From assembly GCF_030813505.1 (NCBI RefSeq), contig NZ_JAUSUE010000007.1: DNA of 64,000 bases. One strand, written 5' to 3'. The notes below the pieces were generated by a model that did no database searches, was not told the origin of the DNA, and saw only the letters and a list, made by a program, of their open reading frames with translations. The position numbers and the translations under genes were made by a program. Of this stretch, positions 41,520-51,073 are shown one piece after another. This stretch comes from Pectinatus haikarae (GTDB lineage Bacteria > Bacillota > Negativicutes > Selenomonadales > Selenomonadaceae). Each line of letters opens with the position of its first letter. Positions within the stretch are counted from its first letter, which is position 1.

Positions 41520-43550
41520 TCAAATCTTTTTCGAAATGATCCTTCGAATGAAGTAAAGCATCATCAGAATACATACAATAAGACCAAAACTTTGGGAAGC
41601 CGTGTCAAAATTTTTGCCTACGAGAGAAAGTGGATCGCCGCTGCCTCCGGACGTGACAGAGGCAACTATGGCGGCAGCGATGATCACGCCCATAATGCTT
41701 TCGCCGACAATCATGCCCGAGGCAAAAAGGACACCGCGCCGTTCGTGCTTTTCAATATAATCAGGATTTTTCTGCGCATGTTTTTTCAGATGCTTATGAA
41801 CGAAATAAGCTGCTATAGCACCAATTACTAATGGTTCATCGGCAGAAGGCGGCAGATAAATACCCATGCCGACAGCAAGCGGCGGCAGGCTCCAGAGCGG
41901 ATTGAGCTTTTTTATAAATATATCAATGATAATCACGATGATCCCAAGCAGGATGCCAATACCGATGAGAGTCCAATCAATATTGCTGTTGAATATGCCC
42001 TGGGCTATTGTTGTCATGAGGTTGGCCTGAGGAGCGGCCATTGCCTGAGACGGGTCCATATCAGAGCGGGGAAATGCGCCTGCAAAGCCGTAAGCCTGAT
42101 AGAGAAGATTTAAAACAGGAGATATCACGCAGGCACCGAAAATACAGCCAATGATAAGTGCGATCTGTTGTTTCCAAGGCGTCGCACCAACTAAAAGGCC
42201 GGTCTTCAGATCCTGTAGATTATCATTGGATATGGTTGCCGTAGCAAGGATTATACTGGTAATAAATATTGCAAAAGCTATAGCAAACTTTCTTCCGGCG
42301 GGGTCGGCGAATATTCCCTGAGAAGAGCCGACTGCCAGAATGATTAAGGAAGAAATAATTATACCGAGCAGGCCGATGCCTGATACGGGGCTGGAGGATG
42401 AACCGACAAGACCTGCCATATAACCGCAGGCAGCCGCCACCAGAAAACCGATCAGCAGAACGAGTAAAGTGCCTATAATAGTAAAAATGATAACGGTACC
42501 GGTGGAAAAAGCTGCAGCGGCTGCAAACGAGTACACGGTAAACAACAGACCTATTGTTATCAGGATAAACAAGATCGTCATAGTCTTAAGTGACAGATCC
42601 GTATCCATGCGGTGTGCGGTTTTATTGACAGTGTTATTTGCTGCATTAGCCGCCATAAGCTCTTTTATACCGGTTATCACTGGCTTCATCAGTAAGAGAA
42701 AAGTCCATAAAGCAGCGACCCCTATGGTGCCTGTACCGATGAAACGTACTTTGCTCACCCAGACAGATGAAGCAAAGCTTATGAGGTCCATGCCTTCCTT
42801 AGGAGAAGCAAGTGTGGTGAAATATGGGGTAAAAACACCCCAAGCCAGAATTATACCGACAAGCATCGCTATGCCGCCTGCCAGACCGATCAGGTATCCG
42901 GCACCAAAAAGTGCCAGAGAAAAGCCCATAGTGATGCTGAATACAGCTTTACCGACAGCAAAGGCCCAGCTTATTTGATCAGCGAGCAGACGAAAGCCGG
43001 CGGTGCATAAATTTACTGCCGCGGCGAGAAATGCCCCCATGCTTATTTCTTTGAGGCCATTGTCGGAATTACTCGATTCATCATTGGAAGAACTGCCGGC
43101 TTTCAATATTTCAGCGGCAGCCTTTCCCTCGGGATAGGCAAGATCACTGTGAACTACCATAGCTCTTCTGAGCGGAATGGTGAATAATACACCTAGGGCA
43201 CCGCCGCACAGACAGATCATAAAAGTCTGCCACAGTGGAAAATCAGCCCAATAGCCGCTCATAAGCAGCCCCGGAATAATAAAGATAACTGCCGACAAGG
43301 TTCCGGCGGCAGATACCTGTGTCTGAACCATGTTGTTTTCCAGTATGTTTGAGCCGGCAAACATACGCAGAACGGCCATCGAAATAACTGCTGCAGGTAT
43401 GGATGAAGAAAAGGTCAGCCCCACCTTCAGACCAAGATAAACATTTGATGCTGTAAAAATTCCTGTCAGCAGCATCCCTAAAAACATTCCTCTGAAAGTA
43501 AGTTCGGGTAAAGCTACATCGTTTGCCATTACATCGACCAATTTTTTCAT
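41520..43550 (-). CDS. OPT family oligopeptide transporter
   Basis: A 676-residue inner-membrane protein with some 14-16 hydrophobic segments. OPT marks are LTFRGMFLGMLLTGIFTASNVYLGLKVGLTFSSS in the first two segments (visible as FRGMFLG and YLGLKVG), PEGKAAAEIL, AGLVGSSSSPVSGIG and LLVGATPWKQQIALIIGC. The family imports short peptides or metal chelates with protons. Repeat copy C lies 86 bases before its start, in the same relative orientation as copy A before ribD. Confidence 0.92.
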   Translation of the reverse strand: MKKLVDVMANDVALPELTFRGMFLGMLLTGIFTASNVYLGLKVGLTFSSSIPAAVISMAVLRMFAGSNILENNMVQTQVSAAGTLSAVIFIIPGLLMSGYWADFPLWQTFMICLCGGALGVLFTIPLRRAMVVHSDLAYPEGKAAAEILKAGSSSNDESSNSDNGLKEISMGAFLAAAVNLCTAGFRLLADQISWAFAVGKAVFSITMGFSLALFGAGYLIGLAGGIAMLVGIILAWGVFTPYFTTLASPKEGMDLISFASSVWVSKVRFIGTGTIGVAALWTFLLLMKPVITGIKELMAANAANNTVNKTAHRMDTDLSLKTMTILFILITIGLLFTVYSFAAAAAFSTGTVIIFTIIGTLLVLLIGFLVAAACGYMAGLVGSSSSPVSGIGLLGIIISSLIILAVGSSQGIFADPAGRKFAIAFAIFITSIILATATISNDNLQDLKTGLLVGATPWKQQIALIIGCIFGACVISPVLNLLYQAYGFAGAFPRSDMDPSQAMAAPQANLMTTIAQGIFNSNIDWTLIGIGILLGIIVIIIDIFIKKLNPLWSLPPLAVGMGIYLPPSADEPLVIGAIAAYFVHKHLKKHAQKNPDYIEKHERRGVLFASGMIVGESIMGVIIAAAIVASVTSGGSGDPLSLVGKNFDTASQSFGLIVCILMMLYFIRRIISKKI

Positions 43551-43635
43551 GGAAATCCTCCTATTTGTCGATAGTATTTATCGGGATGTGACAAATTAAT
43601 CAGTAAGTGATAAGAATTATAGATACATATATTAA

Positions 43636-43768
43636 TTTGTCCGATGACTAACCCGCTCTGATACTCCCGCTTCTGCAAGCGGTGAGTAAAGAGCGGCTAA
43701 CTCCCTGGATAATTTCGACTACTATTCAGGCGGCGTTAAAACGCCGTCTGAATTAAGTCTCCATTTAT
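43636..43768 (-). repeat. Dispersed two-hairpin repeat, copy C (full length)
   Basis: The reverse complement matches copy A over the full 133 bases with only a few changes, for example GTTTTAACG for GTTTTGACG in the first loop, GGGAGTTAG for GGGACTTAG, and CACCGC for CGCCGC. Both hairpins are kept. It lies between the histidine kinase and OPT genes; on the minus strand it is upstream of OPT. Confidence 0.92.
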
Positions 43769-43844
43769 CAATATCTATAATATGATAACCTTTACTGAGG
43801 AGAATGTAAACATAAACTGAAAAATATCTTCTGTATGATACTGA

Positions 43845-45140
43845 TCAATCTTTTTGGGATAGATATAAGGTAAAGATTGTCCGTATATTTTCTTCGCTCT
43901 GCACAATAAGCATACCATTGTTTTTTTCTGCCAATGCCTTGGCTATGGAAAGACCCAGGCCGCTTCCCTCGTACTTTTTGGCTTCAGATGATCGATAAAA
44001 TCTGTCAAATACATATGGCAGGTCTTTCTCTCCTATGCCGGGACCTGTGTTGGAAACAGAAATGGCGGACATACCATTATGACAATGAGCCCGTAAAAAG
44101 ATTTTTCCGTTTCTTGGCGTGTATTTTACGGCATTGTCAATCAATATGGAAATGATCTGTTCAAGATGATTGCGGTCGACCCAGCCGTATAGATCAGGGA
44201 CATCATCGATGACAGATAAAGCGATATTTTTATCTGCGGTTATGGTCTGAAATCGAGCTGCGGTATTTTTTAGGATGATATTAAGCCAGACACGATTTTT
44301 TTTCAGACCAGCAGCACTGTTGTCGCATCTGGCCAGAAGCAGCATATTACTGATAAGAGCCTTCATTTTAAGAATTTCGCCTGTCATATCGCCGATTATT
44401 TCTTTGGAAAAGGCAGACATTTTATTGTCGGCATCATCTTTTAGAATATCGAGCCCTGATAAGAGAACACTCAGGGGGGTCCGCAGCTCATGAGAGGCAT
44501 TTGCCGCAAAAAGAACTTGTTTTTCAAATGATTCGACAACCGGTTTCATGGCTTTGTTTGCCATAAAATTTGCGGCTTTATTGATAACAAAAAGAGTACA
44601 TAACAAAAGGAGCGTTATCCAAAGAAGCAGCCTGCCAAGCAGCATCAGGTCATGGCTTATGTCAAAACCAGCATATACTTTTCCGGCATATTGGCCGTTA
44701 TTCCAGATGGATTCCCGTGTGATCACAAAAAAACGAAATTCTTTTTGCGCGGTAAAAACAATATGCATTTCGTACTGTCCGTCCTGCAACAGATCCTGAG
44801 TGGTCAGCGTTTCTATATCTGTCTTGCTCCAATCAATTTTATTGGACATTTTAAGCAGCTGATCATTTTTATCATACATATAATAAAATATTTTGTTCAA
44901 ATATTTCTGACTGCTGTTATTGTCCAGCGGCAGATCGGGCAGCAGCTTTCCGTCGCTGACAATGTAGTTCAGCTCTTCAACTTCTTCCATTGCCAGAAGA
45001 TGCGCCTGACTGATAAAATTGTTGTAGACGAGTGAAACAATGAAACCATAAATAAGCGTTATTAACATAAAAATGATTATACCGGTCAGCTGCATGTATC
45101 TTTTGACTAATTTTTTGCGGAACTGTGAGAATAATTTCAT
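43845..45140 (-). CDS. Sensor histidine kinase
   Basis: A 431-residue membrane kinase. Two membrane helices (about 15-38 and 170-190) flank a periplasmic sensor of about 130 residues. The phospho-acceptor His is in FAANASHELRTPLSVLLSG. The ATPase domain has DNAVKYTPRNGK (N box), SNTGPGIGEKDLPYVFDRFYR (G1 and F boxes) and GSGLGLSIAKAL (G2). It follows the response regulator by 2 bases and is divergent from the Ara4N operon, which it may control in a PmrB-like way. The signal is unknown. Confidence 0.92.
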   Translation of the reverse strand: MKLFSQFRKKLVKRYMQLTGIIIFMLITLIYGFIVSLVYNNFISQAHLLAMEEVEELNYIVSDGKLLPDLPLDNNSSQKYLNKIFYYMYDKNDQLLKMSNKIDWSKTDIETLTTQDLLQDGQYEMHIVFTAQKEFRFFVITRESIWNNGQYAGKVYAGFDISHDLMLLGRLLLWITLLLLCTLFVINKAANFMANKAMKPVVESFEKQVLFAANASHELRTPLSVLLSGLDILKDDADNKMSAFSKEIIGDMTGEILKMKALISNMLLLARCDNSAAGLKKNRVWLNIILKNTAARFQTITADKNIALSVIDDVPDLYGWVDRNHLEQIISILIDNAVKYTPRNGKIFLRAHCHNGMSAISVSNTGPGIGEKDLPYVFDRFYRSSEAKKYEGSGLGLSIAKALAEKNNGMLIVQSEENIRTIFTLYLSQKD

Positions 45141-45142
45141 GC

Positions 45143-45817
45143 TTATTCCTCAATTTTATAGCCGATGCCGTGCACTGTCTTGATCAGATCGTGTTTTCCT
45201 GCGTCAGCCAGCTTCTTTCTCAACAATTTTATTAATGCGTCAAGTGCATTGGAGGAGATTCCATCCTCATCATTCCATATCTTATTTATTATCTGTTCCC
45301 GCGGCAGTGTTGTTCCCTTATTCTGCAATAAAACGGACAGCAGCTGGAATTCTCTGCGCGTCAGTTGGAGGTCCTTTTCATGAAGATATGCTGTGAATTT
45401 TGTTCTGTCAATCTTCAATTCTCCATCAAGAGAAATAATATTGTCTGTATATTGTTTATCCTGCCGGCGTAAAACGGCTCTTATCCGTGCCAGCAGTTCG
45501 GGAAATTCAAAGGGTTTGACGATATAGTCGTCAGCACCATTGTCAAGACCGGTGATCCGATCATCAAGAGTATCCTTTGCTGTAAGCATAATGATACCGC
45601 AATTTTTATTGCTTTGACGGATATTGACACAGACGTCAATACCGCTCTTTCCCGGCATCATCCAATCCAAGAGAACTACGTCATAGTTTGTAATGGACAG
45701 ATAGCCGATGGCATCTTCTCCGTTGTCAACTATATCGACATTGTAACCCTCCTTCTTTAATAGGAATCCAAGCATTTTTGAAAGCTTGCTGTCGTCTTCC
45801 GCCAATAATATTTTCAT
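45143..45817 (-). CDS. OmpR family response regulator
   Basis: A 224-residue regulator starting MKILLAEDD. The receiver (about 1-120) has the acidic pair in AEDD, the phospho-acceptor Asp in VVLLDWMMPG and Lys in YIVKPF. The C-terminal winged helix (about 130-224) has REFQLLSVLLQNKG and a VHGIGYKIEE end. ATG 45817 has GGAG 8 bases upstream. It is first gene of the two-component pair and is divergent from arnT, with a tandem half-site of OmpR type in the gap. Confidence 0.93.
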   Translation of the reverse strand: MKILLAEDDSKLSKMLGFLLKKEGYNVDIVDNGEDAIGYLSITNYDVVLLDWMMPGKSGIDVCVNIRQSNKNCGIIMLTAKDTLDDRITGLDNGADDYIVKPFEFPELLARIRAVLRRQDKQYTDNIISLDGELKIDRTKFTAYLHEKDLQLTRREFQLLSVLLQNKGTTLPREQIINKIWNDEDGISSNALDALIKLLRKKLADAGKHDLIKTVHGIGYKIEE

Positions 45818-46060
45818 GGTTTTCACTCCGATTATTAAAAAATAGTAAATAACTTATATATACAGAGAAAAGTGGTTTCATCATGCCGGTACGTTCTGCA
45901 ATTAATGATCAGCAGGATATTTTATCGGCACGCGGCCGTATCCATATTCCAAAAGCAGGGGCATCTAAAAAATATCTATTTTATTTTAGCGTGCGTGTCT
46001 GAATTTATTCTGAAAATTTTCAGATATAAAAGGAGCGTCAGGAAAGACTGTGAAAGTATG

Positions 46061-46147
46061 TTTCATAAATATTTCATATCTATTGATTAAAATAATAAGA
46101 GAGATGGATACTGTCAAACTTGCTTAATGACAGTATAATGATATAAT
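46061..46147 (+). promoter_or_regulatory. arn operon promoter with 11-bp direct repeat
   Basis: TTTCATAAATA and TTTCATATCTA stand head to tail (46061-46082), one helical turn apart, as OmpR/PhoB-type regulators bind. Downstream is -35 TTGCTT (46120-46125) with -10 TATAAT (46142-46147), 16 bases apart; a second TATAAT is at 46134-46139. The rest of the 45818-46185 gap is AT-rich and shows no gene. Confidence 0.5.
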
Positions 46148-46185
46148 AATTCTAGTTATACGCATTTTTAGGAAGGAGTATTTTA

Positions 46186-47835
46186 TTGCATACATTGAAC
46201 ACTCGGCAAAAAAAAATAGCGGTGCTTGTTATCGTATTTTCTATTATTGCCCTGTATATTGTCCACATTAATGATTACCCCTTGATGGAACCGGATGAAG
46301 GCCGCTATGGCGAGATTCCGCGAGAAATGCTGGCTACCGGAGATTTTATAACACCGCGTTTAAATGGTGTTGAGTACTTTGAAAAACCGGTTTTACAGTA
46401 CTGGCTGACGGCGGCATCCATGTATGTTTTTGGGGAAAATGAGGGTGCTACCCGTGTTGTTCCCGCAGTAATGGGGATAATGAATGTTTTTCTCACTGCA
46501 TGGCTGGGAAAAATGATGTTTACCAAGCGCACTGGTCTATTGACAGCTGTTATTTTGGCGACATCGACACTGCACATCGTCGTTGGTTCGATTGACATAC
46601 TTGATATGATGATAACGATGTTTATGACACTTTCACTGGCGTCATTTTATAAAGCCCGTCTCAGCAAAAACAGAAAATGGTATCTTCTGTTTTATGCGGC
46701 AATGGCATTGGGGCTGCTGACAAAGGGACTCATTTCCATAGTGCTTCCTTTGGGGATAATTTTTTGGTATATGATCTTTACCAGGCAGTGGAGTATTGTA
46801 CGTGATATTATATACCTGCCGGGTATTTTTTTGTTCCTGATATTAAGTGTACCATGGTTTTATCTGGTATGTCGTGCCAATCCAGATTTTTTCTATTTCT
46901 TTTTTATACGTGAGCATTTTTTACGCTTTGCTACTAAAATGGCGGATCGATATCAGCCATTTTGGTTTTTCATCCCCATGATAATATTGGGCATGTTTCC
47001 CTGGCTGGGCTTTTTACCCGCGCTTTTTGCAAAAAAAGGTATTGTCCGCCACATAGAATCGAATAAAAATAAACATGATATTATATTTCTGCTGACATGG
47101 TTTTTTGTTGTGTTTCTGTTTTATTCACTTTCAGATTCAAAACTGGTGCCATATATATTGCCGTGTCTTTCCGCTCTGGCAATTTTGATTGCCGCTTCAA
47201 TAAGAAGATCATCTCAGCTTGGCAGATGGATGGGCAGCGGCCTTTTGCTGAACAGCATAGGCTGGTTCATCTTTATAGCGGCGCTTATAGGATATTCGCT
47301 GCATGCTGATTACCTGAGCGCATGGCAGATATTCCGCAAGGGCTGGCTCATTTTTCTTTCTTTGACTTTCGGACTGGCAGGAGTCCTTTTTGTCTGGTTC
47401 AAGACTAAGCAGATACGCTGTACTGTTTCGGCTATGGCGGCAGTGGCATTCCTTTTTGCGTGCGGGCTGCAGTCTATTCACGGACAGGTCGCAGTTCAGA
47501 GGACAGCAGTATATGTTGCTGATGATATACGAAATATTCAGGAACCAGGAGATATTGTTGTTTCATATGGCGATTATGTGCAGGGACTTGCGTTTTATTT
47601 GCAGAAACGTATAGTTGTGGCATCATATCTCGGTGAATTGGAATTTGGCGCAGGGCACCCTGGAGGACAGGGGTGGTTTATTGATGATGACCAGCTCACC
47701 GATTTATGGAACAGTGACAAAAGGGTATTTATAGTATTTGATAAAAGCAAGAAAAAACTGATAAAAAATATCTTGCCCGGGGCGGTAAAAGAAATGCAGC
47801 CTAAAGGTGGATATTACTATATTGTCAATAAATAA
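46186..47835 (+). CDS. arnT: Ara4N lipid A transferase (ArnT)
   Basis: A 549-residue GT-C membrane glycosyltransferase that moves Ara4N from undecaprenyl phosphate to lipid A, which lowers binding of cationic peptides such as polymyxin. Twelve or so hydrophobic segments precede a periplasmic C-terminal domain. The active loop has EPDEGRYGEIPREMLATGDF and YFEKPVLQYW, as in ArnT/PMT enzymes. The length equals that of E. coli ArnT. The start is TTG 46186 after GGAAGGAG. It leads the operon, whereas in enterobacteria arnT comes after arnA and arnD. Confidence 0.9.
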   Translation: MHTLNTRQKKIAVLVIVFSIIALYIVHINDYPLMEPDEGRYGEIPREMLATGDFITPRLNGVEYFEKPVLQYWLTAASMYVFGENEGATRVVPAVMGIMNVFLTAWLGKMMFTKRTGLLTAVILATSTLHIVVGSIDILDMMITMFMTLSLASFYKARLSKNRKWYLLFYAAMALGLLTKGLISIVLPLGIIFWYMIFTRQWSIVRDIIYLPGIFLFLILSVPWFYLVCRANPDFFYFFFIREHFLRFATKMADRYQPFWFFIPMIILGMFPWLGFLPALFAKKGIVRHIESNKNKHDIIFLLTWFFVVFLFYSLSDSKLVPYILPCLSALAILIAASIRRSSQLGRWMGSGLLLNSIGWFIFIAALIGYSLHADYLSAWQIFRKGWLIFLSLTFGLAGVLFVWFKTKQIRCTVSAMAAVAFLFACGLQSIHGQVAVQRTAVYVADDIRNIQEPGDIVVSYGDYVQGLAFYLQKRIVVASYLGELEFGAGHPGGQGWFIDDDQLTDLWNSDKRVFIVFDKSKKKLIKNILPGAVKEMQPKGGYYYIVNK

Positions 47836-47950
47836 AAACGATTCTTTTATGTATTTTTAGAAAACGATTCGGCTGCCGATTCTGAGAACTGCTTAAATGC
47901 CGGCAGATTTGCAAGCAGTATGAATCCTATAATCAAAGGAGTTTATTATA

Positions 47951-49108
47951 ATGAGAAAAGATTTTTTGCCTTTTTCCAAACCGTCTGTCAGTGAGGATGC
48001 CATAGCTGATGTTTGTGATTCCATACGTTCCGGCTGGCTGGCTATGGGTCCGAAAACCGTTGATTTCGAAGCAAAGTTTGCACAATACGTAGGCAGTAAA
48101 TTTGCGATATCGGTCAATTCTGCCACTGCCGGACTGCATTTGGCCGTTATGGCACTGGTGGAACCCGGCGATGAGGTTATAACCACGCCGATGACTTTTG
48201 CCAGTACGCTGAATGCTATCATTTATTCAGGAGCTGTGCCGGTTTTGGCTGATATCGATCCGCTGACACTTAATATAGATCCGAAAAGGCTGGAGGAAAA
48301 GATAACGGCTAAGACAAAGGCGGTAATACCGGTCCATTTTGCAGGCCGCCCTTGTGATATGGATGCTATTGAACAAATTGCGAAGAAACATGATATTGCG
48401 ATAATTGAGGACAGCGCCCATGCGATGGGGTCTGTGTACCATGGCAGGAAGATCGGAGCAGGCAGAGGGGCCAGGCATATTGCCGTGTTCAGTTTTCATC
48501 CGACTAAGAATATGACAACAGGCGAGGGCGGCATGATAACGACTGATGATGAAAAAGCAGCAGACCGTATGTCTGTACAGCGGCAAAATGGTATGGATAA
48601 AGGGGCATGGAATCGTTTTGGCGCAAAAGGGAAAAGTCATTATGATATTTTTGTTCCGGGACTTAAATATCAAATGATGGATATTCAGGCTGCTATAGGC
48701 CGTGATCAGCTGAAATATCTGGACGAATTCAACAAGCGCCGTGCTCAGATTGTTGCCAGATATGATGAGGCTTTTGCCTCTGTGCAGGGATTGACGCTGC
48801 CGGCAGCGGTCGAAGAGGACTGTACTCATTCATGGCATATTTATACGCCGCTTATAGAAAGCAGTGAAACAGGCTTTACCCGTGACGAATTTATGGAAAA
48901 GATGAAGCAGTATAATATAGGTACGGCATATCATTATCAGGCAGTTCACTTATTCAGCGGCTATGCAAAGATAACCGGACTGAAAAAAGGCGATATGCCG
49001 GTGGCTGAAGCGATCGGTGAAAAGATAGTATCGCTGCCTCTTTTCCCGGCAATGACGGATCAGGATGTGGATGATGTGATCGAAGCAGTACAGACTGTTT
49101 GTAAATAA
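47951..49108 (+). CDS. arnB: UDP-Ara4O aminotransferase (ArnB)
   Basis: A 385-residue PLP enzyme of the DegT/DnrJ/EryC1 family that turns UDP-4-keto-arabinose into UDP-Ara4N with glutamate as donor. The PLP Lys is in FSFHPTKNMTTGEGG (about residue 188); EDSAHAMGS carries the Asp that binds the PLP ring. It starts FLPFSKPSVSEDAI like enterobacterial ArnB, with AAAGGAG upstream. The 115-base gap after arnT shows no terminator. Confidence 0.94.
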   Translation: MRKDFLPFSKPSVSEDAIADVCDSIRSGWLAMGPKTVDFEAKFAQYVGSKFAISVNSATAGLHLAVMALVEPGDEVITTPMTFASTLNAIIYSGAVPVLADIDPLTLNIDPKRLEEKITAKTKAVIPVHFAGRPCDMDAIEQIAKKHDIAIIEDSAHAMGSVYHGRKIGAGRGARHIAVFSFHPTKNMTTGEGGMITTDDEKAADRMSVQRQNGMDKGAWNRFGAKGKSHYDIFVPGLKYQMMDIQAAIGRDQLKYLDEFNKRRAQIVARYDEAFASVQGLTLPAAVEEDCTHSWHIYTPLIESSETGFTRDEFMEKMKQYNIGTAYHYQAVHLFSGYAKITGLKKGDMPVAEAIGEKIVSLPLFPAMTDQDVDDVIEAVQTVCK

Positions 49109-49125
49109 GAGCGTGAAAAGGTGAA

Positions 49126-50070
49126 ATGATGGTTCCTGAAATATCTATAGTTATTCCTGTGTATAATGAGGAAGAATCTTTGCCCCGTCTGTTTGAGGAA
49201 TTATATCCTGTAATGGAGAAATTGGGCAGAAAATATGAGATAGTTTTTGTTAATGACGGCAGTAAGGATAAATCTTTTTCCATGTTGTATGATTTTCAGA
49301 AAATGCATCCGCATGCTGTCCGGCTTATTGATTTCAACGGTAATTTTGGACAGCATATGGCGATCATGGCAGCATTTTCACATGTATGCGGGAAGTTTAT
49401 AATCACTCTTGATGCCGATCTGCAGAATCCTCCTTCTGAAATCCCCAAACTTGTAAAGAAAATGGATGAAGGGCACGACGTAGTCGGTTCCTGTCGGAAA
49501 AACAGGCGAGATCCATTTTTCAGGAAAGCCGCATCAAGGGTAGTCAATAAGATAACAAACAGTATAACGGGTCTGCAGATCAATGACTATGGCTGCATGC
49601 TCAGAGGCTATGATCGCAGAATTATCGACATCATAGCGAACAGCAATGAATCAACAACCTTTATTCCCGCACTGGGTCAAAAATATGCGGTTAATCCTGT
49701 CGAGATTGTTGTAGAACATCGTGAGCGTGAATATGGGATGTCTAAATACAGCATGTTTCGTTTGATAAGACTGAATTTTGATCTTATGACCAGTTTTTCC
49801 TTGTCGCCGCTTCAGTGGGTGACGATGAGCGGGATGGGGATATCAGTGCTTAGTTTCCTGCTTGTGGCTTATATGCTGATAAGAAGATTTGTTATAGGTT
49901 CTGAGGCGGAAGGTTTATTTACGCTTATGGCCATTCAATTTTTCTTGACGGGCATTTCAATCATGAGCCTGGGAATAATTGGTGAATACATAGGGCGTAT
50001 TTATAAACAGATTCAAAAAAGACCTCGTTTTGTAATCAAAAAAATATGGGAAGAGGATATTGATGAATAA
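49126..50070 (+). CDS. arnC: Undecaprenyl-phosphate Ara4FN transferase (ArnC)
   Basis: A 314-residue GT2 glycosyltransferase that loads formyl-Ara4N onto undecaprenyl phosphate at the cytoplasmic face. The catalytic part (about 1-230) has VIPVYNEEESLPRLFEELY, LDADLQNPPSEIPKLV (DXD-type metal site), QINDYGCMLRGY and REREYGMSKYS. Two C-terminal membrane helices follow (about 235-300). It lies 17 bases after arnB and overlaps the next gene by 8. Confidence 0.94.
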   Translation: MMVPEISIVIPVYNEEESLPRLFEELYPVMEKLGRKYEIVFVNDGSKDKSFSMLYDFQKMHPHAVRLIDFNGNFGQHMAIMAAFSHVCGKFIITLDADLQNPPSEIPKLVKKMDEGHDVVGSCRKNRRDPFFRKAASRVVNKITNSITGLQINDYGCMLRGYDRRIIDIIANSNESTTFIPALGQKYAVNPVEIVVEHREREYGMSKYSMFRLIRLNFDLMTSFSLSPLQWVTMSGMGISVLSFLLVAYMLIRRFVIGSEAEGLFTLMAIQFFLTGISIMSLGIIGEYIGRIYKQIQKRPRFVIKKIWEEDIDE

Positions 50071-51073
50071 AGCAATTGATTCCCGCCCTTCTATCGCTTT
50101 ATTTGCTTACAGTCAACCGGGATTTGACTGTCTTGAGGAGCTGATTGCCGCACATGCCAATCTGGCTGCTGTATTTACGCACACAGATTCTTCGGATGAA
50201 GAGATATGGTTTAATTCAGTATATGATCTGGCGAAGAAAGAAAACATCCCTGTTTATAGATCAGTAAAAATAGATGAAGCGGCATTTCCTTTTTTTGCAG
50301 CGGCTGCACCTGATATAGTTTTATCGGCATATTACAGGGCAATGATACCAAGTGAATTTTTGCGCGCGCCGCGTCTGGGCGCCTATAATCTGCACGGATC
50401 TCTGCTGCCCAAATACCGGGGCAGAGCCTGCATCAATTGGGCTGTTTTGAACGGAGAAAAACAGACAGGTGTGACTATGCATGTTATGACAGAAAAGGCC
50501 GATCAGGGGGATATAATAGCGCAGAAAATATTTCCGATCGATTTTCAGGATACAGGATATGATATTTTTCTGAAGGCCAGTACGGCTGTTAAAAATATAG
50601 TGAAAGAATATTTGCCCCTTATCGAGAACGGAAAAGCACCGCATAGAAAACAGGATGAAACACAGGCTACAAAATTTGGCCGACGCTGTCCTGAAGATGG
50701 GATCATAGACTGGCAGGACAATGCCGAAGCTGTCTATAATCTGATAAGATCAGTAACTCATCCCTTCCCCGGGGCATTCACTTTTTTGAGAGAGCGTAAG
50801 ATATTCATATGGCAGGCATTGCCGCTGACGGATGAATTGTTTTTTCAAAAATATGGGATAAAAGATAGAGAAAATATGCCGGATCTTATTGCGGGAAGCA
50901 TCATCACTGTGAGAACAGACGTCCTTGTAAAATGTGGCCGCGGTTTTTTACTATTAAAAGATATATCGCTGGCTGATAAATCGGACAGTCAATTACTCAG
51001 GAAGCTGTCCGGTCGTTTCTCCGCAGCAGAGAAGGTCTCGGCGCTAAAAAAATATAAGGAGCAGAATAAATGA
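50063..51073 (+). CDS. arnA: UDP-Ara4N formyltransferase (ArnA N-terminal half as separate protein)
   Basis: A 336-residue formyltransferase that formylates UDP-Ara4N with N10-formyltetrahydrofolate. Catalytic Asn and His are in YNLHGSLLPKYRG, and the Asp is in EKADQGDIIAQ. A C-terminal OB-like domain follows (about 205-310). In enterobacteria this domain is fused to the dehydrogenase in ArnA of about 660 residues; here it is a separate gene joined to the next by ATGA. A weak TTG at 50060 also exists. Confidence 0.9.
   Translation: MNKAIDSRPSIALFAYSQPGFDCLEELIAAHANLAAVFTHTDSSDEEIWFNSVYDLAKKENIPVYRSVKIDEAAFPFFAAAAPDIVLSAYYRAMIPSEFLRAPRLGAYNLHGSLLPKYRGRACINWAVLNGEKQTGVTMHVMTEKADQGDIIAQKIFPIDFQDTGYDIFLKASTAVKNIVKEYLPLIENGKAPHRKQDETQATKFGRRCPEDGIIDWQDNAEAVYNLIRSVTHPFPGAFTFLRERKIFIWQALPLTDELFFQKYGIKDRENMPDLIAGSIITVRTDVLVKCGRGFLLLKDISLADKSDSQLLRKLSGRFSAAEKVSALKKYKEQNK

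Noticed and set aside
45872..46090. Small rightward open frame in the gap before arnT
   Set aside because: No ribosome site, unlikely composition, and it overlaps the tandem repeat site. Treated as non-coding.
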